In this document: piece after piece, positions 18,072-27,931 of the stretch | How the letters are laid out: each line of letters opens with the position of its first letter | Position numbering within the stretch: the first letter of the stretch is position 1 | Assembly (NCBI GenBank): GCA_011959205.1 | Contig: BLLV01000007.1 | Span: forward strand, 1 to 64,000 | Length of the DNA: 64,000 nt | Source: Bacteroidaceae bacterium | Lineage (GTDB): Bacteria > Bacteroidota > Bacteroidia > Bacteroidales > Bacteroidaceae | Direction: 5' to 3' | Made by a program: the position numbers and the translations under genes | Notes under the pieces: model-generated | Database searches by the model: none | Told to the model about the DNA's origin: nothing | What the model saw: the letters and a program-made list of their open reading frames with translations, nothing else

Positions 18072-19388
18072 ATGGCTACAAAAGAGTATTTTCCCGGTAT
18101 AGGAAAAATTAAATTTGAAGGTAAGGAAAGTAAGAACCCGATGGCGTTCCGTTATTATGATGCTGAAAAGGTAATTAACGGAAAGAAGATGAAAGACTGG
18201 TTGAAGTTTGCTATGGCATGGTGGCATACTTTGTGTGCCGAGGGCGGTGACCAGTTTGGCGGCGGAACAAAGAAATTCCCTTGGAACGGCGATGCCGATA
18301 AGGTGCAGGCTGCCAAGAATAAAATGGATGCCGGCTTTGAATTCATGCAGAAAATGGGAATCGAATATTATTGTTTCCATGATGTGGACTTGTGCGAGGA
18401 AGCCGATACAATAGAGGAATATGAAGCGAATCTGAAAGAGATAGTTGCTTATGCCAAACAGAAACAGGCTGAAACCGGAATCAAATTGTTATGGGGCACG
18501 GCAAATGTCTTTGGCCATGCACGCTATATGAACGGGGCTGCTACAAACCCCGAATTTGATGTGGTTGCCCGTGCTGCTGTCCAGATAAAGAACGCTATTG
18601 ACGCTACCATCGAACTGGGTGGCTCCAATTACGTATTCTGGGGCGGACGTGAAGGGTATATGTCTTTGTTGAATACAGATCAGAAGCGTGAGAAAGAACA
18701 TCTGGCTCAGATGTTGGTCATCGCCCGCGATTATGCCCGGAGCAAAGGATTTACAGGTACTTTCCTGATTGAACCCAAACCGATGGAGCCGACTAAGCAT
18801 CAATATGATGTGGATACTGAAACAGTGGTAGGCTTCTTGAAAACTCACGGGCTGGACCAGGATTTCAAGGTGAACATTGAGGTGAATCATGCTACTTTGG
18901 CTGGTCATACATTTGAACATGAACTGGCCGTTGCGGTAGATAACGGAATGTTGGGATCTATTGACGCCAACCGTGGTGATTATCAGAACGGATGGGATAC
19001 AGACCAATTTCCTATCGACAATTACGAACTGACTCAGGCCATGATGCAGATTATCCGTAACGGCGGTTTGGGCAATGGCGGTACCAACTTCGATGCCAAG
19101 ACACGTCGTAACTCTACTGATCTGGAAGATATCTTTATCGCCCATATTGCAGGTATGGACGCTATGGCGCGTGCATTGGAAAGTGCTGCTGCTTTGCTTA
19201 ATGAATCTCCTTACTGCAAGATGTTGTCAGACCGCTATGCTTCATTCGACAGTGGCAAAGGTAAAGAATTTGAAGAAGGCAAGCTGACACTGGAAGAAGT
19301 AGTGGCTTATGCTAAGCAAAATGGTGAACCTAAGCAAGTAAGCGGCAAGCAGGAGTTGTACGAAGCTATTATAAATATGTATTGCTAA
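18072..19388 (+). CDS. xylA: Xylose isomerase
   Basis: A 438-residue enzyme that interconverts D-xylose and D-xylulose. It shows the catalytic FHDVDL motif near residue 102, the metal-site sequence FWGGREGY near residue 195 and [11 protein letters not shown] near 238. The N-terminal extended form fits class II isomerases. It works with XylB to feed xylose into the pentose phosphate pathway. A XylE-type symporter is often found next to these genes in Bacteroides but is not present here. Confidence 0.96.
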   Translation: MATKEYFPGIGKIKFEGKESKNPMAFRYYDAEKVINGKKMKDWLKFAMAWWHTLCAEGGDQFGGGTKKFPWNGDADKVQAAKNKMDAGFEFMQKMGIEYYCFHDVDLCEEADTIEEYEANLKEIVAYAKQKQAETGIKLLWGTANVFGHARYMNGAATNPEFDVVARAAVQIKNAIDATIELGGSNYVFWGGREGYMSLLNTDQKREKEHLAQMLVIARDYARSKGFTGTFLIEPKPMEPTKHQYDVDTETVVGFLKTHGLDQDFKVNIEVNHATLAGHTFEHELAVAVDNGMLGSIDANRGDYQNGWDTDQFPIDNYELTQAMMQIIRNGGLGNGGTNFDAKTRRNSTDLEDIFIAHIAGMDAMARALESAAALLNESPYCKMLSDRYASFDSGKGKEFEEGKLTLEEVVAYAKQNGEPKQVSGKQELYEAIINMYC

Positions 19389-19497
19389 CCTGTCTAGGCA
19401 GGCATTGTACAAGTTTTATTCTCTTGGATTTTTTCAAGAAAAAAGAGGGGGAAACAATGGGGACCGAATGAATCCTGCTGACGGATTATCAAAGAAC

Positions 19498-19531
19498 AAA
19501 CGGCTGTATACCGATGGGTGGCAGCCGTTTT
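19498..19531 (+). terminator. Intrinsic terminator after xylA
   Basis: A 9-bp perfect stem (AAACGGCTG at 19498-19506 with 19522-19530) and a 15-nt loop end in a short T stretch, about 110 bp after the xylA stop. Confidence 0.65.
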
Positions 19532-19629
19532 TACATTTATTAGAGGGATATTTTATGAAATAAAATCGCCTATATCGAAAATAATATCTACCTTTGCGGC
19601 TGCTAAATTACTAAGTTTATTGAATTTAT

Positions 19630-22113
19630 ATGATAAAAAAATTATTATCCGTACTGGTCTTAGTTTTTGCCTTCTCGGGTTCTGTGCTTGCACAGCAATC
19701 CATGAGTGATCAACAAGTGTTGGAATATGTAAAGACGGGCATGCAACAGGGAAAAGACCAACGTCAGATTGCTACTGAGTTAGCCCGTAAGGGAGTGACG
19801 CAAGAACAGGCTAAGCGTGTAAGGAAGCTTTATCAACAGCAGGTGGAAACTACTGGTAGAGACGCTAATGTGACAATGCAAAACCGGAATCGTTTGCGTG
19901 GGAAAACAAAGTCACAGGAAGATGTTTATGTAACAGAAAATTTTATTTTTGATCAAAGATCGGTTGCGGACAGAATTACGGGAAGAAACATGTCAGACAG
20001 TATTTCTGCCAATCGCTATTACGAAGGGATGGGCATGGAAGAAATGCAGAAAGAAAAGGTTTATGGACGTGAAATTTTCGATACCAGAAATCTGACATTC
20101 GAACCAAGTGTCAACCTAGCTACTCCTCCTAATTATCGTTTGGGGCCAGGGGATGAGATAATCATTGATATCTGGGGTACAAACCAGGCTACTATACGGG
20201 ATAATGTTTCTCCGGACGGTTCTATCACGATTCCTGATTTGGGATTAATTTATCTGAACGGCATGACCATTGCCGAAGCCAACCAATATTTGCGTAAAGA
20301 ACTGAATAAGATTTATGCAGGGCTTGACAATGATCAGAACCCCTCCTCACAAATCAAGGTGACATTGGGTAATAGCCGGACTATCCAAGTAAATGTGATG
20401 GGGGAAGTGTTCCAGCCGGGAACATACGCTTTGTCTTCTTTCTCTACAGTGTTTCACGCTCTGTATCGTGCCGGTGGTGTGAGTGAAATCGGTAGCTTGC
20501 GTAATATACAAGTAGTGCGCGGAGGACAAAAGATCGCTACTGTAGATGTGTACGATTTTATTATGAAAGGCAAAATCAATGATGATATCCGCTTACAGGA
20601 AGGTGATGTGATTATTGTTCCTCCCTACGAGGCGTTGGTTAGCATAGAAGGGAATGTGAAACGCCCTATGAAATACGAGATGAAAAACAACGAAAGTGTT
20701 GCCACATTGTTGAAATATGCAGGTGGTTTCTCGGGGGATGCTTATACCCGTTCTCTCTGTATGGTTCGTCAGAATGGAAAGGAATATCAGATTTATACTA
20801 TTGATGATATTGATTATTCTGTATTTCAAGTTAAGGATGGGGATGTACTGACGGCTGAGGCCATTCTGGACCGTTTTGAGAACAAACTTGAAATTAAGGG
20901 AGCTGTATATCGTCCAGGCATTTATCAGTTTGGGGGGGCTTTGAACACAGTTCGTCAATTGGTGGAAAAGGCTGAAGGTCTTATGGGGGATGCCTTTACA
21001 GGACGTGCGGTGTTGCATCGTGAACTCTCGAATTTGAAGAAAGAAGTCATTCAGATAGATATAAAAGGTATCATGGACGGCATTGTGCCCGATGTGCCCT
21101 TGCAGCGTAATGATGTGCTTTATATCCCCAGTATTCATGATTTGGAGGATATGGGAAGTATCACAGTGTATGGGGAAGTTGCTCGTCCGGGCGAGTTTGC
21201 TTTTGCCGATAATACAACTTTGGAAGATATTATTATTCAGGCAGGTGGACTGAAAGAGTCAGCTTCTACAGTTCGTGTGGATATTTCCCGTCGTATTAAA
21301 GACAGTAAAGGTACGGAAGCGGTTTCTACCATAGGGAAAATGTACTCGTTCTCTCTGAAGGATGGTTTTGTGATAGACGGAGAACCGGGTTTTGTATTGC
21401 AGCCATACGACCAAGTATATGTGCGTAAGAGTCCTGCTTATCAGGCACAGGTGAAGGTGAAAGTGACTGGCGAAATTTTATATGAAGGTGATTATGCCCT
21501 GACGGAGAAAAGCGAACGTTTGTCTGATTTAATAAAGAAAGCGGGTGGAGTAACGCCGTTTGCTTATATTAAGGGAGCCCGTTTGAGCCGTCGTATTAAT
21601 GATGATGAACGTAGGCGTATGGAAACAGTTCTGGACATGGCTAAGGCAGGAAAAGACTCTATTGATGTCAACAGGCTGGATTTGGGGGATATTTATTATG
21701 TGGGGATCGATTTGGAAAGAGCAATGTTGAAACCCGGTTCTAGTGCGGATATTGTATTGCGTGAGGGTGATGTGATTGAAATTCCGGAATATAATAATAC
21801 GGTACGTATCAGTGGAGCTGTGATGTATCCTAATACGGTTTCATTTGAAGATGCCAAGACACTGAAATATTATATTGAGCAAGCCGGAGGTTACGGTTTC
21901 CGTGCGAAGAAGAGTAAGGCGTATATCGTATATATGAATGGTCAGGTGAAGAGAGCAAAGAAGAGCAGCCGTGAATTGATTCAACCGGGGTGCGAGGTGA
22001 TTGTTCCGGTGAAAGAAAAGAATAGTTGGTCTTTGCAGAACACATTGTCTATAGCAACCACTAGTGCTTCATTGGCGACTATGATTGCATCTATTGCTAA
22101 TATCTTAAAATAG
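19630..22113 (+). CDS. Polysaccharide export outer-membrane protein with multiple SLBB domains (Wza-like)
   Basis: An 827-residue exported protein. A signal peptide (about 1-21, cleavage after VLAQ) is followed by a coiled, Gln-rich segment with a helical QARKGVTQEQAKRVRKLYQQ-type region. Next come a Poly_export domain (LGPGDEIIIDIWG near residue 176) and several SLBB repeats, recognisable by repeated V.GEV..PG.Y/F and D.I..AGG patterns (about residues 253, 337, 420, 516, 610, 720). A hydrophobic C-terminal stretch follows. It is predicted to form the outer-membrane channel of a capsule or exopolysaccharide exporter with the Wzz-like protein encoded 7 bp downstream. It is longer than E. coli Wza, as is usual in Bacteroides. 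Confidence 0.88.
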   Translation: MIKKLLSVLVLVFAFSGSVLAQQSMSDQQVLEYVKTGMQQGKDQRQIATELARKGVTQEQAKRVRKLYQQQVETTGRDANVTMQNRNRLRGKTKSQEDVYVTENFIFDQRSVADRITGRNMSDSISANRYYEGMGMEEMQKEKVYGREIFDTRNLTFEPSVNLATPPNYRLGPGDEIIIDIWGTNQATIRDNVSPDGSITIPDLGLIYLNGMTIAEANQYLRKELNKIYAGLDNDQNPSSQIKVTLGNSRTIQVNVMGEVFQPGTYALSSFSTVFHALYRAGGVSEIGSLRNIQVVRGGQKIATVDVYDFIMKGKINDDIRLQEGDVIIVPPYEALVSIEGNVKRPMKYEMKNNESVATLLKYAGGFSGDAYTRSLCMVRQNGKEYQIYTIDDIDYSVFQVKDGDVLTAEAILDRFENKLEIKGAVYRPGIYQFGGALNTVRQLVEKAEGLMGDAFTGRAVLHRELSNLKKEVIQIDIKGIMDGIVPDVPLQRNDVLYIPSIHDLEDMGSITVYGEVARPGEFAFADNTTLEDIIIQAGGLKESASTVRVDISRRIKDSKGTEAVSTIGKMYSFSLKDGFVIDGEPGFVLQPYDQVYVRKSPAYQAQVKVKVTGEILYEGDYALTEKSERLSDLIKKAGGVTPFAYIKGARLSRRINDDERRRMETVLDMAKAGKDSIDVNRLDLGDIYYVGIDLERAMLKPGSSADIVLREGDVIEIPEYNNTVRISGAVMYPNTVSFEDAKTLKYYIEQAGGYGFRAKKSKAYIVYMNGQVKRAKKSSRELIQPGCEVIVPVKEKNSWSLQNTLSIATTSASLATMIASIANILK

Positions 22114-22120
22114 AAACAAA

Positions 22121-23260
22121 ATGGCAGAGGATAAGAATTATAATGATACAGAAAGACTACGCGAAGACGAAGAGTTGGAAATAGACTTGATGGAGTATGT
22201 TCGTAAATTATGGGCTGCCCGCAAGGTATTGTTGAAGGCTGCTGGTATAGGTGCTATTGTAGGAGTGATTATCGCTTTGAGTGTTCCTAAGCAATATACA
22301 GTAGAAGTGACATTGTCTCCTGAATCTGGTAAAACCGGAGGGGGAAGTCTGTCGGGGATGGCTGCCATGCTGGGTATTGGTGGTATGAATTTAGGCAGCG
22401 AGGCGGATGCTTTGAATGTGTCTCTTTTTCCGGATATCGTAGCGTCTACTCCTTTCATTCTGGAACTGTTCAATGCGCATGTTGTGACATTGGACGGTGA
22501 GGTGGATACTACTTTTGTAGCTTATCTTGATGAACAGAAAGCTCCGTGGTGGGGAACTATTATGGGATTGCCTGGGGCGGCTATAGGTGGGGTAAAATCT
22601 CTTTTTTCCGATAAGGAAGAGGAAGAAGGGAATAAACTAGACCCTTTCCACCTGACAGAAGAACAGGCGAAAAAAGTGGAGGCCATGCGCAAGGCGATTA
22701 CTGCCGATGTGGACAAAAAAACCGGTATTACAACAGTGACGGTGACTTTGCAGGACCCGATGGTTACAGCTGCCATTACAGACACGGTAGTGGTGAAACT
22801 TCAAGAGTATATCACAGCCTACAGGGTTTCTAAAGCTCAGCAGGACTGTGCTTATCTGGAACAATTATATAAGGAGCGTCAGCAGGAGTATTATGCTGCC
22901 CAGCAGAATTACGCAAACTATATGGATGCCAATAAGGGAGTGATTCTTCAGAGTGCATTGACAGAGCGGGAACGGTTGCAAAATGATATGAATTTGGCAT
23001 ATCAGGTGTATAGTCAGGTTGCAACCCAATTGCAAGTAGCACGAGCTAAAGTGCAAGAAGCGAAACCTGTGTTTGCTGTTGTGGAGCCTGCCAGTGTGCC
23101 GTTGTTACCTTCGGGTACAAGTAAGAAAGTAATTCTTGTCGGATTTATCTTTTTGGCAGTGGCGGGTACTTCTGCGTGGATTTTGTTTGGCCGTGAATTC
23201 TTTGAAAATCTGAAGGCGGGTCTTAATGCTCCTCGGAAAGATGTGGAGCAAATGATATGA
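22121..23260 (+). CDS. Wzz/chain-length determinant protein
   Basis: A 379-residue inner-membrane protein with two transmembrane segments (about 36-58 and 337-360) flanking a periplasmic region containing a coiled coil (about 230-310). This is the Wzz/PCP topology. It has no C-terminal Wzc tyrosine-kinase domain. It would set chain length and link export to the Wza-like channel. Seven bases separate it from the upstream gene and no glycosyltransferases follow, so the pair must serve a polymer made elsewhere. Confidence 0.88.
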   Translation: MAEDKNYNDTERLREDEELEIDLMEYVRKLWAARKVLLKAAGIGAIVGVIIALSVPKQYTVEVTLSPESGKTGGGSLSGMAAMLGIGGMNLGSEADALNVSLFPDIVASTPFILELFNAHVVTLDGEVDTTFVAYLDEQKAPWWGTIMGLPGAAIGGVKSLFSDKEEEEGNKLDPFHLTEEQAKKVEAMRKAITADVDKKTGITTVTVTLQDPMVTAAITDTVVVKLQEYITAYRVSKAQQDCAYLEQLYKERQQEYYAAQQNYANYMDANKGVILQSALTERERLQNDMNLAYQVYSQVATQLQVARAKVQEAKPVFAVVEPASVPLLPSGTSKKVILVGFIFLAVAGTSAWILFGREFFENLKAGLNAPRKDVEQMI

Positions 23261-23321
23261 AGATAGTATGAAAACGAGAATATCTGTCTGAACTAGCATA
23301 AGTGTTTCATTCTGAGTAAAA

Positions 23322-23362
23322 AGGGGTATTTAGTAATCTTATATCGTTTACTGAATACCCCT
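23322..23362. terminator. Bidirectional terminator hairpin
   Basis: Arms of 15 bp (AGGGGTATTTAGTAA at 23322-23336 and 23348-23362, one mismatch) sit between the convergent wzz-like and tpx genes. Confidence 0.7.
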
Positions 23363-23401
23363 GAAATTTTCTGCCGTTTTCTTTATTTCTTCGGAAGCTT
23401 T

Positions 23402-23905
23402 TTATTTTACTGCTTTCAGTGCAGCTTCATAATTCGGTTCTTGGGTTATTTCGGGAACAAGTTCGGTATAAATCACTTTTCCTTCCGGATCAATCACTAC
23501 TACCGAGCGTGCCAATAATCCTGCCAAAGGGCCATCACTCATCAATACACCATACTTTTCAGCGAAATCGGAAGTATAGCGATAATCAGACAGAGGAATA
23601 ACGTTAGTGATACCTTCAGTAGTGCAGAAGCGGCCCTGAGCGAATGGCAGGTCTTTAGAGATAGCTAGCACCACCGTATTGGGCTGGTTTGCAGCCAGCT
23701 GATTGAACTTGCGTACGGAAGTAGCGCATACGCCGGTATCCATACTAGGGAAAATGTTCAGAATCAGATATTTGCCTTTTCCGTCTTTTAATGTATAATT
23801 GCCCAAATCTCCTTTTACCAATGTAAATTCCGGAGCTGAAGTTCCTGCTTTCACAAATTCTCCAGCTAATGTTACCGGTGTTCCTTTAAATGCTGTTTTT
23901 GCCAT
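23402..23905 (-). CDS. tpx: Thiol peroxidase
   Basis: A 167-residue atypical 2-Cys peroxiredoxin that reduces hydrogen peroxide and alkyl peroxides using thioredoxin. The peroxidatic Cys sits in PSMDTGVC (about residue 60) and the resolving Cys in GRFCTTEG (about residue 93), the spacing of Tpx. Its length and start are normal. It is a single gene between the Wza/Wzz pair and the DedA gene. Confidence 0.95.
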   Translation of the reverse strand: MAKTAFKGTPVTLAGEFVKAGTSAPEFTLVKGDLGNYTLKDGKGKYLILNIFPSMDTGVCATSVRKFNQLAANQPNTVVLAISKDLPFAQGRFCTTEGITNVIPLSDYRYTSDFAEKYGVLMSDGPLAGLLARSVVVIDPEGKVIYTELVPEITQEPNYEAALKAVK

Positions 23906-23972
23906 AATTTTATTATATTTTAGTTCGATACTGTAATGATAACAAATTTAAATGGAAAAAAGTTCATTCTTT

Positions 23973-24599
23973 TTATTTTCTTCCTTTATAAATCAGGAAA
24001 CCTACTATTAAAACACCGATAGCTATAAAGCAATATCCTAACTCGTGGCTGTATTTGGTGACGGTACTCAATAACTGCTCTTCGGGAACCACTGATTGCA
24101 GATAGTAACCGATTGCTGCCAGGATGGTATTCCAGATACCTGCTCCCAATGTTGTGTACAGCAGGAAGGTGGATAGTTTCATCTTGGCCAGACCAGCAGG
24201 AATGGAGATAAGCTGGCGAACGGCAGGAATAAGGCGGCCGATAAAGGTGGAGAGTGCCCCATGTTTGTCAAAGTAGTGTTCTGCATTCTGAACCTTGGCT
24301 TCATCAATCAGGCACATGTGTCCGAAGCGGCTGTTCGCAAATTTATAAACCAGCGGACGACCTACGAAATAGGCTATATAATAATTGATGATGGCTCCGA
24401 TATTGGCTCCGATGGTCGCAAATATAACTACTAGAAATACATTCAGGTCACTGTTTCCTCCGGCAGCTTTATAGGCGGCGGGCGGCACTACCACTTCCGA
24501 GGGGAAAGGGATAAAAGAGCTTTCGATGGCCATTAATAACGTTATTGTCCAATAATTCAAGTGGTCTAGACACCACTGGATAAATGCAACTGATTCCAT
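23973..24599 (-). CDS. DedA family membrane protein
   Basis: A 208-residue polytopic protein of the DedA/VTT family with the re-entrant pattern E.....PFPSEVV near the N-terminus and the later motif GRLIPAVRQLISIPAGLAKM. Members act in membrane homeostasis, including lipid-carrier recycling in some bacteria. The substrate here is unknown. It is 7 bp downstream of the TPR gene and probably shares its transcript. Confidence 0.9.
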   Translation of the reverse strand: MESVAFIQWCLDHLNYWTITLLMAIESSFIPFPSEVVVPPAAYKAAGGNSDLNVFLVVIFATIGANIGAIINYYIAYFVGRPLVYKFANSRFGHMCLIDEAKVQNAEHYFDKHGALSTFIGRLIPAVRQLISIPAGLAKMKLSTFLLYTTLGAGIWNTILAAIGYYLQSVVPEEQLLSTVTKYSHELGYCFIAIGVLIVGFLIYKGRK

Positions 24600-24606
24600 A
24601 AAATTA

Positions 24607-26124
24607 TTATAAATATTTGTTTAAGTTAATCTTGCCTGCGCTGACATCTTCTTTAATGGCACGCAGCGCTTCATTGAAGTAGGTGTCGGTCATCAGTATG
24701 GTATCGCCGGTTCCCATGGTGGCGTACATATCCGGAATTTCTTTTCTGATTTTAGCCAGATAGTGCATGAACGAAGCGGGTTCCTGCTGGCGGTAATAAC
24801 CGTAAGCTAGAAAAAAGTAAGTGGCATCGGCATCTTCCGGAAATTCTTTGTTTATTAGTTCGAAGTACTGGTTGGCATATTCAAAATTATGTTCGTCGAA
24901 ATATAGAGAGCCGATTTTGAACAGCACATCAAACCGTTCCTCCTTCGGAGTAAACTCCAATGCACGTGTGAATTGATGTTCCGCATTGCGGAGGTTGTTT
25001 TCTTGTTCCTCTTCGCTGATATCGCTTTTTTGAGCTTCTATTGTAAAGAAGCGTCCGGCTGCGATATGTATTTCGGCATCATGTTCGTTCAGCTCCAATG
25101 CTTGGTTGATATATTTGTATCCGTTTTCGGTATGCCCCAGATAGGCATGGCAGAGGGCTGTGTCAGAATATAACTCGGCCAATTCATAGTCGGTCAGGCC
25201 TGATTTCCGGTTTATCAGCTTTTCTATACAGCTGATGGCCGAAGCATGGTCCCGCATCTCCAGATAGATTTGTGCCAGTGCCAGATAGGCTTTCGTCTTG
25301 TTCTTGCTCACATTAGCCAGACGGAGATAGTAGTCGCAGGATTCCTTTAAATTGCCAGCCTGGTGGTAACCAAATGCTTTCAAAGTCAATGTATCTGTAT
25401 TTTCATCATCGATGGCTAATGCGAAATCCAAGGCTTCGTTCGCCTCTTCGTATTGGCATTGTTTCAGATGACATTTTCCCAGTTCGTTCCAATGCTCGAT
25501 GGAATAGGGATACTCGTTCAGGGTCATGTTCAGGTAGGGGATGGCCAAGCCGGGCTTGTTGAACGTGCTGTAATAATCGCACAGTACATCGCGGAGGCGT
25601 TGGTTGGTTTTGGGCAAGGTTTGCATGTCGGAATGAGCAAACAGGCAGTCTACCCATTGCCCGGCATATTCTTCCTGATTGGCGTTGATATAGTCCTGGA
25701 TGATATCCAGCAGCGTGTCCACTTCGTACTCCTCGTCCATGACCAGTTGTTTGAATATCTCCTCGGCCTCTTCTATGCGGTCCTCCTCCATCAGCATATC
25801 AGCTTGCAGGAACCTGCATTCACGGTCGGTTCTGTTGGCGATGAGTTGTGCTACCACTTTGGCTTCTTCCTTTTTGTTTTGCAGCATCAGGGAGCGTATC
25901 CGGAAAACCAAGGCGTCTGTGTTTTCGGGATGTAATTGGAGAGCGAGGTCTATGGCCTTGTCTGCATCTTTATGTCTTCCTCTAAAAGTGTAGTATTCGG
26001 CGATATCGATCAATTCATCAGCTTCAAAATAAGCGGGGGTATGGTTTTCCACCATACCCTCGTATTTTGCCAATGCTTCTTTAAATTCTGGGTCTTCAAA
26101 ATAAGAAGACATGTCGTAGTTCAT
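24607..26124 (-). CDS. Tetratricopeptide-repeat protein
   Basis: A 505-residue protein without signal peptide or membrane segment, made almost wholly of TPR-like helix pairs (for example WNELGKCHLKQCQYEEANEA, LKAFGYHQAGNLKESCDYYL and YLALAQIYLEMRDHASAISC). It is presumably a cytoplasmic scaffold. It lies 10 bp after glnS and 7 bp before the DedA gene in one apparent operon. No specific partner can be named. Confidence 0.82.
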   Translation of the reverse strand: MNYDMSSYFEDPEFKEALAKYEGMVENHTPAYFEADELIDIAEYYTFRGRHKDADKAIDLALQLHPENTDALVFRIRSLMLQNKKEEAKVVAQLIANRTDRECRFLQADMLMEEDRIEEAEEIFKQLVMDEEYEVDTLLDIIQDYINANQEEYAGQWVDCLFAHSDMQTLPKTNQRLRDVLCDYYSTFNKPGLAIPYLNMTLNEYPYSIEHWNELGKCHLKQCQYEEANEALDFALAIDDENTDTLTLKAFGYHQAGNLKESCDYYLRLANVSKNKTKAYLALAQIYLEMRDHASAISCIEKLINRKSGLTDYELAELYSDTALCHAYLGHTENGYKYINQALELNEHDAEIHIAAGRFFTIEAQKSDISEEEQENNLRNAEHQFTRALEFTPKEERFDVLFKIGSLYFDEHNFEYANQYFELINKEFPEDADATYFFLAYGYYRQQEPASFMHYLAKIRKEIPDMYATMGTGDTILMTDTYFNEALRAIKEDVSAGKINLNKYL

Positions 26125-26134
26125 AAGCTTGTTT

Positions 26135-27874
26135 TTATTTATTAATTTTGCTCCAGGTATCTTTTAAAGATACGGTGCGGTTGAATACCAGATGTTCCGG
26201 TGTAGAGTCTTTGTCTACGTTGAAATAACCGATGCGTTGGAACTGTAAGTAATCCAGCGGTTTGGCATCGGCCAGATATTTCTCTACATAGCAGTTGGTT
26301 AATATATTCAACGAGTCGGGGTTGATCATTTCTTTCATGGCTTCCAGTGCGTCGCAGTTCTTTGCTTCGCGGATGGCGGCCATCTCGTCACGCGGGTTCT
26401 CCACTTTCCACAGGCGGTCGTACAGGCGTACTTCGGCAGGCAGACAGTGTGCGCAGTTTACCCAGTGGATGGTACCTTTGATTTTGCGGTTGCTGCCCGG
26501 CATGCCTGTTTTGCTGTCGGGGTCGTATTCGCAATATACTTCCACCACGTTGCCGTTGTCGTCTTTCTTGCAGCCAGTGCATTTCACGATGTATCCGCTT
26601 TTCAGGCGCACTTCCTGTCCCGGGGTCATACGGAAGTATTTCTTCGGGGCGTCTTCCATGAAGTCGTCGCGTTCTATCCATAGTTCGCGGCTGAATTCGA
26701 TGGTGTGTGTGCCTGCCGACGGATCTTCCGGGTTGTTAATGGCTTCCATTTCTTCCACCTGTCCTTCGGGATAGTTTGTAATAATCAGCTTCACCGGATT
26801 GATGACTGCCGATACACGGGTGGCACGGCTGTTCAAGTCTTCGCGGACAGCACTTTCCAGCAGGGCGAAGTCATTCAGGGCGTCGTAAGTGGTATAACCG
26901 ATTTTGTCTACAAACTTGCGGATGGATTCAGGCGAGTAGCCGCGGCGGCGGAAACCGCAGAGAGTCGGCATACGGGGGTCGTCCCAACCGTTTACCAGAT
27001 GTTCTTTTACCAGAATCAGCAGGTTACGTTTGCTCATCAAGGTGTAGTTCAAGTTCAGTTTGTTGAACTCGTACTGATGGGGGCGGTTGTCGTCCAGGTC
27101 TTTACCCTCTTTCACCCAGTCCACGAACAGGTCGTACAACGGACGGTGGGGTACGAATTCCAGGGTACACAGTGAATGGGTTACTCCTTCAAAGTAGTCA
27201 CTCTGTCCGTGTGCGAAGTCATACATAGGGTATGCTTTCCAAGTTTCGCCTGTACGGTGGTGCGGTGTCTTTACCACACGATAAATAATAGGATCGCGGA
27301 AGTGCATGTTGGGGCTTGTCATGTCTATTTTGGCACGGAGCACCATTTTGCCTTCTTCTATTTCACCGCTGTTCATCTTGTTGAACAGTTCCAGGCTTTC
27401 CTCGATGGGACGGTTGCGGTAGGGACTCTCGGTTCCGGGTTGGGTGGGAGTGCCTTTTTGTGCCGCGATTTGTTCGGAGTTCTGTTCGTCTATATAAGCT
27501 TTTCCTTCCTTTATCAGATTTACGGCAAAATCCCATAATTGCTGGAAATAGTCGGATGCGTAATATTCGTTTCCCCACTGGAATCCGAGCCATTGGATGT
27601 CTTCCTTGATAGCTTCCACGTATTCCATATCTTCTTTGGTCGGGTTGGTGTCGTCAAAACGCAGGTTACATACGCCACCATAGCGTGCAGCTATCCCGAA
27701 ATCCAGACAGATGGCTTTTGCATGACCGATGTGCAGGTAGCCGTTCGGCTCGGGCGGAAAGCGGGTTTGTACTTTTCCTCCGTTTTTACCTTCTCTCAGG
27801 TCGTTCTCAACTGCCTGTTCAATGAAGTTCAGACTTTTTTTCTCTGTAGCTTCTGTAGCGTTCATTTCAGTCAT
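26135..27874 (-). CDS. glnS: Glutaminyl-tRNA synthetase
   Basis: A class I aminoacyl-tRNA synthetase of 579 residues charging tRNA-Gln. The HIGH motif is in PPEPNGYLHIGHAK and the KMSKS-like loop in LMSKRNLL. A GlnRS-type C-terminal beta-barrel anticodon domain follows. The chosen start at 27874 (MTEMNATEATE) avoids an unlikely extension to 27904; the ATG at 27865 is also possible. GlnRS rather than GluRS is favoured by the length and by the family-typical DDTNPTKEDMEYVEAI. Confidence 0.95.
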   Translation of the reverse strand: MTEMNATEATEKKSLNFIEQAVENDLREGKNGGKVQTRFPPEPNGYLHIGHAKAICLDFGIAARYGGVCNLRFDDTNPTKEDMEYVEAIKEDIQWLGFQWGNEYYASDYFQQLWDFAVNLIKEGKAYIDEQNSEQIAAQKGTPTQPGTESPYRNRPIEESLELFNKMNSGEIEEGKMVLRAKIDMTSPNMHFRDPIIYRVVKTPHHRTGETWKAYPMYDFAHGQSDYFEGVTHSLCTLEFVPHRPLYDLFVDWVKEGKDLDDNRPHQYEFNKLNLNYTLMSKRNLLILVKEHLVNGWDDPRMPTLCGFRRRGYSPESIRKFVDKIGYTTYDALNDFALLESAVREDLNSRATRVSAVINPVKLIITNYPEGQVEEMEAINNPEDPSAGTHTIEFSRELWIERDDFMEDAPKKYFRMTPGQEVRLKSGYIVKCTGCKKDDNGNVVEVYCEYDPDSKTGMPGSNRKIKGTIHWVNCAHCLPAEVRLYDRLWKVENPRDEMAAIREAKNCDALEAMKEMINPDSLNILTNCYVEKYLADAKPLDYLQFQRIGYFNVDKDSTPEHLVFNRTVSLKDTWSKINK

Positions 27875-27931
27875 TGTGATATCTATTTTACACTTTTGCT
27901 GCAAAAGTACGTATTCTTTTTGGGATATCCT

